NCBI GenBank assembly: GCA_964491915.1
Contig: CAZBHS010000012.1
Location: 60,186 to 124,185 of the forward strand
From: JAHELQ01 sp964491915
Lineage (GTDB): Bacteria; Acidobacteriota; Aminicenantia; UBA2199
Direction: 5' to 3'
DNA: 64,000 nt
This document shows, piece by piece, positions 44,948 through 53,132 of the stretch. The notes beneath the pieces were generated by a model. It searched no databases and was not told the DNA's origin. It saw only the letters and a list, made by a program, of their open reading frames with translations. A program made the translations under genes and the position numbers. How positions within the stretch are numbered: the first letter of the stretch is position 1; each line of letters opens with the position of its first letter.

Positions 44948-46326
44948 GCGATATGTTCAAAGGATATAAAGGCAAGACCCTCGAAGTCTTGAAAAAATTC
45001 AAAGTTCGCGTCTGGAGCGAAGCGGTGGTCAAAAGCACCCGCGGCGAATTCAAAGGCATCATCCTGCCCCGCTCCGTGCACGACGACGACATGCATTTGG
45101 TCTTGAAGGTGTCCACCGGGTACAATGTAGGCATTAACGCCGACACCATCGAGAGCATCGAGGAAATCGGCTACAAAGAGGCCCATTACAAAATCCCGGA
45201 AAAAGAATTCCCCACCTCCCCGGACAAACCGAACGTCAAACTCTTCGGCACCGGCGGTACCATCGCCTCGCGCCTGGACTATAGGACCGGCGCCGTGATT
45301 CCCGCCTTCTCACCCGGCGAACTCTACGGAGCCGTCCCGGAATTGGCGGATGTCTGCAATCTCTCAACCGAGAAACTCTTCGCGGTATTTAGCGAAAACA
45401 TGGGACCCGAGCAATACAAAGCCCTGGCCATCGCCATCGGCGAAGAGATCAAAAAAGGTATCGACGGCATCGTTGTCGGCCACGGCACAGACACCATGCA
45501 CCACACCGCCGCCGCCCTCTCTTTCATGGTCCAGAACTCCCCGGTCCCCATCGTCATGGTAGGCTCCCAGCGCTCCTCAGACCGTCCCTCCTCCGACGCC
45601 GCCCTCAACCTTATCCACGCCACCACCGCCGCCAGCCAATCGGATATCGCCGAAACAGTCGTCTGCATGTTCGGCCCCACCTCCGACGAGTACGGCCTCC
45701 TGCACCGCGGCACCCGGGTCCGTAAAATGCATTCTTCCTACCGCTCCACCTTCCGTACCATCGGCGACATCCCCCTGGCCACAGTGGAACGGGACAATGT
45801 CGTCCCCCTCACCAACAATTACAAAAAACGCCGTAGCGACCGCGACGTCACCATCCTGCCGTACTTCGAGGAACGGGTGGCCATAGTCTATTATTATCCC
45901 AACATGCACCCGGACATCATCGACTCGTTGGTGGACAACGGCTACAAAGGCATCGTCATCGCCGGCACCGGCCTCGGCCATGTGAACAAACCTCTCTATC
46001 CGGCGTTGGAACGGGCTTGCAAAGCCGGCGTTTCAGTCTTCATGACGGTCCAGACTCTCTGGGGCTACGTCCACATGTTCGTGTACGAAACCGGTCGCGA
46101 TATGGTGGCCAAAGGCGTGGTGCCGGCGGAAAACATGCTGCCTGAAGTGGCCTACATCAAACTAGGCTGGGCCCTGGGCCAGAGCTCGGATCCGGAAACG
46201 GTCCGCGAATTGATGCTCACCCCCATTAGCGGCGAAATCACCGAACGGGAACCCTACAACGGCTACCTGATCTTCCAGGGCGGCATCCCGGAAATCGAAG
46301 ACTTCCTCAAAGGCTTCCACAAATAG
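44944..46326 (+). CDS. gatD: Glu-tRNA(Gln) amidotransferase subunit D
   Basis: GatD is the asparaginase-like subunit that supplies ammonia from glutamine or asparagine to GatE. The 460-residue protein has the N-terminal AnsA-like beta domain (residues 1-90) followed by the type I asparaginase core: FGTGGTIAS (Thr 106), VGHGTDTM (Thr 182, Asp 183), GSQRSSDRPSSDA and a Lys in VRKMHSS (Lys 261). All four catalytic residues are present. It is translationally coupled to gatE, so the heterotetramer partners are made together. Confidence 0.94.
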   Translation: MSDMFKGYKGKTLEVLKKFKVRVWSEAVVKSTRGEFKGIILPRSVHDDDMHLVLKVSTGYNVGINADTIESIEEIGYKEAHYKIPEKEFPTSPDKPNVKLFGTGGTIASRLDYRTGAVIPAFSPGELYGAVPELADVCNLSTEKLFAVFSENMGPEQYKALAIAIGEEIKKGIDGIVVGHGTDTMHHTAAALSFMVQNSPVPIVMVGSQRSSDRPSSDAALNLIHATTAASQSDIAETVVCMFGPTSDEYGLLHRGTRVRKMHSSYRSTFRTIGDIPLATVERDNVVPLTNNYKKRRSDRDVTILPYFEERVAIVYYYPNMHPDIIDSLVDNGYKGIVIAGTGLGHVNKPLYPALERACKAGVSVFMTVQTLWGYVHMFVYETGRDMVAKGVVPAENMLPEVAYIKLGWALGQSSDPETVRELMLTPISGEITEREPYNGYLIFQGGIPEIEDFLKGFHK

Positions 46327-46358
46327 AACAATCCCCACAAACCAAAATAAAAACCAAA

Positions 46359-46382
46359 GAGGAGACCCCCAACGGTCTCCTC
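46359..46382 (+). terminator. Hairpin after gatD
   Basis: A 9-bp stem (GAGGAGACC with GGTCTCCTC) and 6-nt loop, 32 bp after the gatD stop. It lacks a T run, so it may be a weak or Rho-assisted terminator. Confidence 0.5.
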
Positions 46383-46400
46383 CACACCTCACAAAGTGTT

Positions 46401-46429
46401 TTGACTGAAATAGCGCGAAATGCTATAAT
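46401..46429 (+). promoter_or_regulatory. Consensus promoter of wHTH-AAA-PIN cassette
   Basis: TTGACT and TATAAT with a 17-bp spacer. It lies between the gatD terminator and the 46508 gene and is the only clear promoter for the three-gene cassette. Confidence 0.8.
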
Positions 46430-46475
46430 AACCCCAACAAAATTAATTTTCATAAGGATACAGAGAACCGGCATT

Positions 46476-46511
46476 ATGAGACACGAATGGAGTGAGCGCT
46501 TCAAAAAATGA
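46476..46511 (+). CDS. Possible 11-codon leader peptide of the cassette
   Basis: A short open frame (MRHEWSERFKK) follows the promoter, and its TGA overlaps the ATG of the 46508 gene (ATGA). It could be a leader that couples or attenuates translation of the cassette, or the result of chance. AGGA lies 17 bp upstream of its ATG, further than ideal. Confidence 0.3.
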   Translation: MRHEWSERFKK

Positions 46512-48223
46512 ACGATCTGAATGCTTCGGGACAAGAACTCCACAATGAAGACGTGTTACATTATCTGTTTCGTGAAAGCCGGCAACCCTATATAATCTCC
46601 GGTTCATTATGCTATCTTGTGTTTCCAATCCAGTCTCTCTACGTTTCTCTGATGTTCAAGCCGCCCCAAGGGCGGAGCGATCGAAGTGTTTCACCAACGT
46701 CACCCCTCGGTGAAAACGATCTCCACACCTACAAAGACCTTGTTTGCCGGGAGATTGGTATATCGACGCGCGAATCTTCGCTCGACTATTTCCAGTCCCT
46801 CTCTCTTCTTCAATGGGTGTTCGATTTTTTGAATACCCTCAAGAACGAAACCTTGGGAGAAAAGGGAGATTTTCTGAACAAAATCGGCACGGAATATCGT
46901 TTTCATAAAGATGCCGAATCCGAGTGTTTTTCCCGGCTCCAAGCGCCGCATTATGAATTCCACGTTACCATTCCCCCCGACGATGTTTTTTTCCGCGTCG
47001 ATTTTTTCTCGTTTATTTTCGATAAATTCGCCATGTTTACTAAAGTTCCCCAGCCATCCCGTCAAAGGGAGAATCCCGCGACAGACATCCGGCGTCCACC
47101 TCTAAAAAAAATCGAGATTCTGATAACCGATGCCAAAACCCGGAGACTCGGATATTTCAAATTGGTGGCGGAGTTGACGCGGAAGCACCGGATGATTCCC
47201 GAACGCGTATTCAATCGGAAATTCGAAGAATTGGCGGAACCCTGCCGGCGGGAATTGGAACAATACAAATTCCCCTCGGGTCTGGTTAAACAAACCGAAA
47301 CTGGGATATCGGCTAAACCCTATACCAAACTGGCGTTCGACCTTGGCTTCCTCAATTACATAAACAGAGTCTACACTCCTGGAAAGTATTTCAAGGTCTA
47401 CATTCAATTGAAACATGAGTTGGAAGACGCTGACGCGAAAACCGGCCGAAATTTTTTCGAGCTATCCCTGTTTGAAAAATTCTTCTTTGCCGAGGAACTG
47501 CTAAAGAAAGATTATTTCTATTTTTCCAGCTTGTTGGAAATAATCTTTGTGTTGAAGACGGCTGGCGCCGGCGAGTTATATAACATGTTCCGATTCTATA
47601 TACTTGGTAAAATTTCCAATGTGAGGGCGTTGCAGCGTCATGCTCATGGTCTCTCCCTGCACGAACGACTTGTTCTGTCAAATTTGGAGAAGAGGATTAA
47701 AAACTGGAAAAATCCCGACGTTTACCTCAAGCGTGTCTTGATGCCGAGAATCCACTGGCTTGCCGATCTTTCCTTGATTGATATCAAAGGGAAAAACTAT
47801 ACAATTACTGAGATGGGAGAGAAATTTTTAGAGGGCATCAGTTGCTTATATGGTTTGCGTGCGAAAATATTTTCAGATTCCGCCTCTCATCTCGAGAAGC
47901 ATGCCGTTCATATTTTGGATGTGCTAAGAATGCATTCCAATGGTCCGGATAATAAAGTGGATATTCAAGCGGTAGAAAAGGGAAAAATCGCAGAGTTAAT
48001 TAGGCTATACATTGACGAGAGTTTCGACCATTTCCGTACTCTCGCTCCCAACCGGGTCACCGCCTCCCAGGCGTTTAATTACACCAAATACAAATTGTAT
48101 TTCAAGGATAATTTGAAGGCTGAATACAGTGACGTGTTGGAGTTTATAAAAAAAGATTTGAAAGAACATTATGTGGTGCAGATGCATCCTTATTATCACG
48201 ATGGGTATATCCAGAGGAAATAA
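46508..48223 (+). CDS. Unknown 571-residue protein with winged-helix-like segment (cassette gene 1)
   Basis: No family is recognised. The protein is soluble, mixed alpha/beta and charged, without signal peptide or membrane segments. Around residues 415-440 the pattern HWLADLSLIDIKGKNYTITE then MGEKFLE looks like the recognition helix and wing of a winged-helix DNA-binding domain. The C-terminal 100 residues are helical. It starts the cassette with an AAA+ ATPase 20 bp downstream and a PIN nuclease after that, so it may be the sensor or the nucleic-acid-binding subunit. The start at 46508 has only a weak GAGTGAG site. Confidence 0.75.
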   Translation: MNDLNASGQELHNEDVLHYLFRESRQPYIISGSLCYLVFPIQSLYVSLMFKPPQGRSDRSVSPTSPLGENDLHTYKDLVCREIGISTRESSLDYFQSLSLLQWVFDFLNTLKNETLGEKGDFLNKIGTEYRFHKDAESECFSRLQAPHYEFHVTIPPDDVFFRVDFFSFIFDKFAMFTKVPQPSRQRENPATDIRRPPLKKIEILITDAKTRRLGYFKLVAELTRKHRMIPERVFNRKFEELAEPCRRELEQYKFPSGLVKQTETGISAKPYTKLAFDLGFLNYINRVYTPGKYFKVYIQLKHELEDADAKTGRNFFELSLFEKFFFAEELLKKDYFYFSSLLEIIFVLKTAGAGELYNMFRFYILGKISNVRALQRHAHGLSLHERLVLSNLEKRIKNWKNPDVYLKRVLMPRIHWLADLSLIDIKGKNYTITEMGEKFLEGISCLYGLRAKIFSDSASHLEKHAVHILDVLRMHSNGPDNKVDIQAVEKGKIAELIRLYIDESFDHFRTLAPNRVTASQAFNYTKYKLYFKDNLKAEYSDVLEFIKKDLKEHYVVQMHPYYHDGYIQRK

Positions 48224-48243
48224 CTGAGAAGGAGAATTGTAAG

Positions 48244-49482
48244 ATGAGTTTTGAAGATTTATTCGATTTAAAGGAAAATCCGTTTAGAATAACTCCAAAT
48301 GTAGAACCGATTTGGGCTGGATTTGAAGGTTTGAGAGAGAAAATCAGGAAAGTGATTGATAAGTCCATAAAAATTCCAAGTTCGAGATTGGTTATCAATT
48401 GGGGGGAATACGGAAGCGGAAAAACTCATGCGGCTCAATATTTTTGTAATCATGATGTCTTGAAGAAAAACCTTGATAAAGAGAGAGCGCTTCCCTTCGC
48501 AATCAATATTAAGCTCCCGGGTAGCCGAGATGTTATTGAGGATTTATTTGTGTCGGTGGTTGATATTCTGGATTTAGAGGAGATTCAAAGTAGATTCATC
48601 CCCAATCCAGAAAATAAAAGCGAATCGGGGATGGAAAACCCAGAGGAACATAAGAAATTTTTAATTGATCTAGAAACATTTATTAATGATACTTTTCAAA
48701 ATAAATTCGTTGCAAGTATTTTAAAAGCTATCTTTATAACAAAAGTCCCCAAAACAAAAAAAACGGAAGGGGGAAATTTATTTTCTGATAAAGAAACGTC
48801 TTCAGGAAAGGCGTCTGGATTTAAGTCCAACGCAAGTCTTATGAAACGGTTTTTATACAACTCGATAGAAAAAAGCGAACTAAGTGCCCTCGGTAAAGAT
48901 TATGGTATTTTACGGAAATTGGATAGAAATGATGATTATGTTGGTGTACTTGCCGGCATCTTTTCTTGCCTTACTTTTCAACAGAGGGTTTACTCCAGTG
49001 TAATGATGTGGATCGATGAATTTGAAACAATCAGCTCCTTGAATAATGCGAATACAGAAGCGGCAAACAGATTTGTTCGGGATATAATGGATAGTACTCC
49101 CAATCATTTGTTGCTTTTTTTGAATTTTACACTGTCTACATTCGAGTCGGAAGATTATTTAGGCAATTACCTTTCGGCCGCGGTTCGATCTCGAATTAGA
49201 GATAAAATTGAATTTACTTTTCCTGACGAAAATGCTTTGAAAAAGTATCTAGAAGATCTCTTGAACAATCGTCGATTCAGAGATTCACAACACGAAGCTC
49301 TTTTTCATCCGTTTGAAAAAGAAGCTATTGATGATGTCATCCAAATTCTCAGCGGAGTTTCTCTTCGACAGTACAATGATGCTTTTTCAATGCTTCTAGA
49401 ATTGGCGGAATACGAGGAGAAAAAGGTAATAACAAAGGAATTTGTTCAGGAACACAAAGAAGAGATTCGTATTTGGGAATGA
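48244..49482 (+). CDS. AAA+ ATPase (cassette gene 2)
   Basis: The 412-residue protein has Walker A GEYGSGKT at residues 54-61 and Walker B with D258-E259 (MMWIDEFE). An N-terminal LKENPFRITPN segment resembles ExeA/Orc-like ATPases that read DNA or protein ends. About 130 residues between the two motifs form a charged insertion. AT-rich codon use differs from most of the window. AAGGAG lies 10 bp before the ATG and the stop overlaps the PIN gene by ATGA. It probably uses ATP to load or control the nuclease; this is inference from context. Confidence 0.88.
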   Translation: MSFEDLFDLKENPFRITPNVEPIWAGFEGLREKIRKVIDKSIKIPSSRLVINWGEYGSGKTHAAQYFCNHDVLKKNLDKERALPFAINIKLPGSRDVIEDLFVSVVDILDLEEIQSRFIPNPENKSESGMENPEEHKKFLIDLETFINDTFQNKFVASILKAIFITKVPKTKKTEGGNLFSDKETSSGKASGFKSNASLMKRFLYNSIEKSELSALGKDYGILRKLDRNDDYVGVLAGIFSCLTFQQRVYSSVMMWIDEFETISSLNNANTEAANRFVRDIMDSTPNHLLLFLNFTLSTFESEDYLGNYLSAAVRSRIRDKIEFTFPDENALKKYLEDLLNNRRFRDSQHEALFHPFEKEAIDDVIQILSGVSLRQYNDAFSMLLELAEYEEKKVITKEFVQEHKEEIRIWE

Positions 49483-50363
49483 TGAACGAAAGAAAGCCCC
49501 TGTGTGTGTTTGATGCTTGTACAATCATAAATATGATTCACCTCGATATGATGGAAAAGGAGAATTTTCTTCTGAACAAACTGGGAGAGCATTTTGAATA
49601 TAAAATAAGCGATATTGTGTTCTCGGAAGTCGAACGCAATAAAGAGAGGCGCATAACAAAAGGAAAAAATAGAAAGCGCGAGAAAGATGATATCGAATCG
49701 AGAATTTCAGTTCTACGTTCCGGATCAATTATAAATCTCCAATTAGAGAAAGATTGTGGCGACAAATTTATCGAAGATATAGAAAAAAAATCAAACTATC
49801 AAAAGCGTAATGGCGAATTCTCTTCTGTTTGTTTGTCATTGTGCTTAAGTCGATGTAATTTTGAACGACTCACCTTTTACACAGATGATTATCCTGCCAA
49901 GAAGCACTTTTCGCCATTTTTTGAGAATCAACAGATTGGATATATTGCCGATTCTGTTGATTTATTAGTTTTTCTTTATTGGAAAGATCCGGATATTAAA
50001 GAGGAAAATCTTGAGAAGATGCTGTCTGAACTCTATTCATTTTTTAGTATCAAAGTGAGTGTTTTTGAAAAAAAAGTCCAGGAATTTAGGTTGTCCATAA
50101 ATTCCTCCCAAAATAAAAATGCGATTCGTCCTCTCAATGAACTAGAGAAAAAACTGAGGAAAAAACAACTGTCGGGAATTAATCAACTAAAAAATCAGAT
50201 CAAGCAAAACTTATCTACCAAAAAATTGCGCAACACATTTAATAAATTAACTGATGACTATCACGAGGTATTTTCATTGGAAAATTCAAGTGATAGGGGG
50301 ATGCTCAAAAAAATCAGTGATGCACGATGTCATCTAGATGAGGAGTTTATCTACAAAATTTAG
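49479..50363 (+). CDS. PIN-like nuclease (cassette gene 3)
   Basis: The 294-residue protein opens with LCVFDACTIINMIHLD, the first beta-strand of a PIN domain. The acidic set is present in order: Asp 12, Glu 50 (FSEVERN), Glu 113 (NGEFSSVCLS) and Asp 136-137 (FYTDDYPAKK), followed by an IADSVDLLVFLY strand. This would bind two metal ions and cut RNA or DNA. The last 130 residues are a lysine-rich helical extension not found in VapC toxins. The ATG at 49479 overlaps the ATPase stop. It is probably the effector of the cassette. Confidence 0.78.
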   Translation: MMNERKPLCVFDACTIINMIHLDMMEKENFLLNKLGEHFEYKISDIVFSEVERNKERRITKGKNRKREKDDIESRISVLRSGSIINLQLEKDCGDKFIEDIEKKSNYQKRNGEFSSVCLSLCLSRCNFERLTFYTDDYPAKKHFSPFFENQQIGYIADSVDLLVFLYWKDPDIKEENLEKMLSELYSFFSIKVSVFEKKVQEFRLSINSSQNKNAIRPLNELEKKLRKKQLSGINQLKNQIKQNLSTKKLRNTFNKLTDDYHEVFSLENSSDRGMLKKISDARCHLDEEFIYKI

Positions 50364-50367
50364 TCCC

Positions 50368-51603
50368 CTACAATTCGTCGGGTTTTAAGTTGAACAGGAG
50401 GGCTATATTCGTGTCTTTTTGGTCTTCGTGGAGGTCGGGGGAGTGGAGGGTTTGGTAGTAGCGGTCGATGAGGCCTGCGTGATGGGTGGTTTGGGCTGTT
50501 AGGTGGTCCAGGAGGCGGGGGAGTTCGGTTTTGGGGATCAGGTTCTTTTGGGAGAGGAAGGTGTAGAGCTCGGAGAGGGCGTGGTTGAGGCTGTGGAGGA
50601 GGGGCTCGTCCACATTGCCCATGGCGTTGAAGTAGTTGTAGAAGATGAGGCCGGGGCGGTCATAGAGGAGTTTGGTGTTCTCGAAGAGGACGAAGTCTGT
50701 GTCGATGGTGTTGACAATGGCTTCCATGAAGGGGGTGAGGAGCTCCAGGGCGTCGAGGGTGTCGTGAGGGGGCAAGGCGGTTGATTGGAGGTGGTGGAGC
50801 TTGAAGGCTTCGATGCGGTCGGTGTTGTATTCTGTGCACATGTCCGCCACGCCGTCGAAATCCGCTTCATCCATAAATGCCTGCAATTGCTCCCTGTCAA
50901 CGGGGCGCAGCAAGTAATCGTAGTAGTTCTTGATGTTGCGCTCGATCATGACATCGACGATCTCCAGGTTGCGCCAGGCGCTCTGAAGGTCGCCGTTAAA
51001 GGAGACGGCTTTGTCGAATTGCTCGTGCGCTTCGTCGAGGCGGCCCTCCAACATCAACATCCAACCGTAGTTGGCGATGAAATATTCGTTGTCCGGCTCC
51101 ATGTCGAGAGCTTGCAACATCAATTGCCGCGCCTTGCTTTTGTCGCCGTTGGGCAGATGAAACATGTAGAAGGCCCGTTCGTCGTAAAACACCGCCGCGT
51201 CGGGAAGCATGCGGATCGCCTCTTCAGCGTACTTGGCCGCCAAATCGTAACGCAACAATTCCTCGAGGTGGCTCAAGCGCAGCGATATCTCTTGCTCCAG
51301 TTCCGACTCTTTGTCGAGTATCTCTCGCATCAAACGGAAGCCCTGCTCGAATTCCCTCTCGCCGCCGTCAACGCCGAAGCGCAACATCAGCTCCGCCCGG
51401 TGAAACAGCGCCGGATAAAACCAGGGGCACACCGCCAATACATCGGCGAAGGGCAACATTGGCCCGGTCCCCGCCGGTAGGTCCGGCACCGCGTCCTGGC
51501 CGAACATGGAGAAGTTGTGATGCTCCAATTGGTGCCTGTAGATATTGAACGCCTCTTTCCATTCGCGGCTCTTTCTGGCTTTACGTTTGTCGGGTATGGT
51601 CAT
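50368..51603 (-). CDS. TPR-like protein of unknown function
   Basis: The 411-residue soluble protein has TPR-type helix pairs at about residues 65-210 (ALFHRAELMLRFG, AAKYAEEAIRMLPDAAVFY, LDEAHEQFDKAVSFN). The N-terminus is basic and the C-terminal half is all alpha and unassigned. GAGG precedes the ATG. It is convergent with the PIN gene, only 4 bp apart, and its GC content is higher than the cassette, so it belongs to the host background. A protein-scaffold role is likely; nothing more can be said. Confidence 0.75.
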   Translation of the reverse strand: MTIPDKRKARKSREWKEAFNIYRHQLEHHNFSMFGQDAVPDLPAGTGPMLPFADVLAVCPWFYPALFHRAELMLRFGVDGGEREFEQGFRLMREILDKESELEQEISLRLSHLEELLRYDLAAKYAEEAIRMLPDAAVFYDERAFYMFHLPNGDKSKARQLMLQALDMEPDNEYFIANYGWMLMLEGRLDEAHEQFDKAVSFNGDLQSAWRNLEIVDVMIERNIKNYYDYLLRPVDREQLQAFMDEADFDGVADMCTEYNTDRIEAFKLHHLQSTALPPHDTLDALELLTPFMEAIVNTIDTDFVLFENTKLLYDRPGLIFYNYFNAMGNVDEPLLHSLNHALSELYTFLSQKNLIPKTELPRLLDHLTAQTTHHAGLIDRYYQTLHSPDLHEDQKDTNIALLFNLKPDEL

Positions 51604-51671
51604 GATGTCATCCTCAATCGAAAAAATATAGCTTACACCCTTTGGAAATAAATTTCAAGAATAAATTTTAG

Positions 51672-51700
51672 TTGACAACTATAACAATTTTTTTTACTAT
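51672..51700 (+). promoter_or_regulatory. Promoter of cytochrome operon
   Basis: TTGACA and TACTAT with a 17-bp spacer, 55 bp before the cytochrome start. It drives the cytochrome and the porin-cytochrome gene, which are 15 bp apart. Confidence 0.7.
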
Positions 51701-51755
51701 ATAGGCAGTATTTGTTTTATAAGGGAATTATTTTATGGGAATTTGAGGAGGTTCG

Positions 51756-53117
51756 ATGAGATATCTATTTATATTAGCTGGAATTTGTCTGGCGTTGGCG
51801 TCCGGATTCGCGGCTTATGGCCAGGAGGATGTCAAGGTAGGGGACGACGCGCTGGGAACCCGTAAGTATCAGGATTACCAAAAACCAATTTTCTGCGGCG
51901 CGTCATGTCATGTGGATTTCTACCGCCAGTGGAAGCAGGCCATGATGTCGCAAGCCTATACCCACCATTGGGACGAAATCGAATATTTTAAGTTGGCGGT
52001 GCCCCATGCGGAGAAGGATCCGAAGGTCGCCGGAGTGAAGGCCGGCTGCAATGGTTGTCATACTCCTATCGCCTTTTTAGCCGGCGATGTGCCGCCCCCC
52101 AAACCGGAGGAAAACAGCCGGGCCAACGAGTCGGTGTCGTGTGATTTCTGCCATACGGTGGTGGGCTACAAAGGGGATGTCCCCCACAATTTCAACTGGA
52201 TCTCCAAACCCGGCAAGACCAAATACGGCCCGCGGGAAAACACCAAATCCCCGGAACACAATCTGGTGAAATCCGACTTTCTCGGCAGCGCCGATTTTTG
52301 CGGCACCTGCCACAACGAAAAAAGTTCCTATGGCGTGTGGGTCAAATCCACCCATCTGGAATGGCAAGAGGGACCCTATGCCCGCGAAGGGGTGAGGTGT
52401 CACGACTGCCATATGACCAACGCCCCCGGCAGAAGCGCCTCCATGGGAAAAGAATATCCCGATATCCGCCAGCATCTCTTCCACGGCGCCCATGATAACG
52501 GCAAGATCGCAGGCACCGTCGAGTTGCGCATTCACCCCGATATCGTGGAGGCGGAACCGGCTGAGGTGGTGAAATTCACCCTGGTGTTGTTCAACCAAAA
52601 AACCGGCCACAAGTTCCCCACCGGCTCCGTCGAAGACCGCATCGTGTGGCTCCATGTGCAAGCCAAAGACGCGAAAGGCAACACCTTCCATCTACCGGTG
52701 GACAAAAAGGGCTTCAAGGGCGAAGAATACACCATTGCCGCCGACACCCTGGCCTACCAGGACATGGGCATCGCCCTAAACGACGCGACCTTCAAAGGTG
52801 TCCAACGGGACGGCGTGCCCATCGGCGACCGTATCTTCCGCATGCCCTATTTCGATCCCCAGGGCCGGATGACCATCCAGCAATGGAACACCAAATCCCT
52901 GGGCGTGGATTACCGCCTCGGCCCCAGAGAGTCCAAAATCGAGACCTTCACGTTCACGGTCCCGGACAACGCGGCTCCGGGTCCTATGACCGTTACCGCC
53001 ACATTGAATTATCAAAAACTGGTAAAACCGGTGGCGGATTTTTTGAAAGTTCCGGAAGAAGAAGCTGAAGTGGTGCTGGTGAACAACCATACCACCACGA
53101 TTGAAATATTAGACTAA
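51756..53117 (+). CDS. Pentaheme c-type cytochrome
   Basis: The 453-residue exported protein has a signal peptide to about residue 22 and five heme sites: CGASCH, which is a CxxxCH variant, then CNGCH, CDFCH, CGTCH and CHDCH. Extra histidines (for example THH, HNFN and HLFHGAHD) can serve as axial ligands. The heme domain covers residues 45-225; the C-terminal half is an all-beta domain (VEAEPAEVVKFTLVLFNQ). The organisation resembles cytochrome c554-type multiheme proteins. It is the first gene of an operon with a porin-cytochrome, so it probably passes electrons between periplasm and outer membrane. Confidence 0.88.
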   Translation: MRYLFILAGICLALASGFAAYGQEDVKVGDDALGTRKYQDYQKPIFCGASCHVDFYRQWKQAMMSQAYTHHWDEIEYFKLAVPHAEKDPKVAGVKAGCNGCHTPIAFLAGDVPPPKPEENSRANESVSCDFCHTVVGYKGDVPHNFNWISKPGKTKYGPRENTKSPEHNLVKSDFLGSADFCGTCHNEKSSYGVWVKSTHLEWQEGPYAREGVRCHDCHMTNAPGRSASMGKEYPDIRQHLFHGAHDNGKIAGTVELRIHPDIVEAEPAEVVKFTLVLFNQKTGHKFPTGSVEDRIVWLHVQAKDAKGNTFHLPVDKKGFKGEEYTIAADTLAYQDMGIALNDATFKGVQRDGVPIGDRIFRMPYFDPQGRMTIQQWNTKSLGVDYRLGPRESKIETFTFTVPDNAAPGPMTVTATLNYQKLVKPVADFLKVPEEEAEVVLVNNHTTTIEILD

Positions 53118-53132
53118 TAAAAAGAGGTGATC

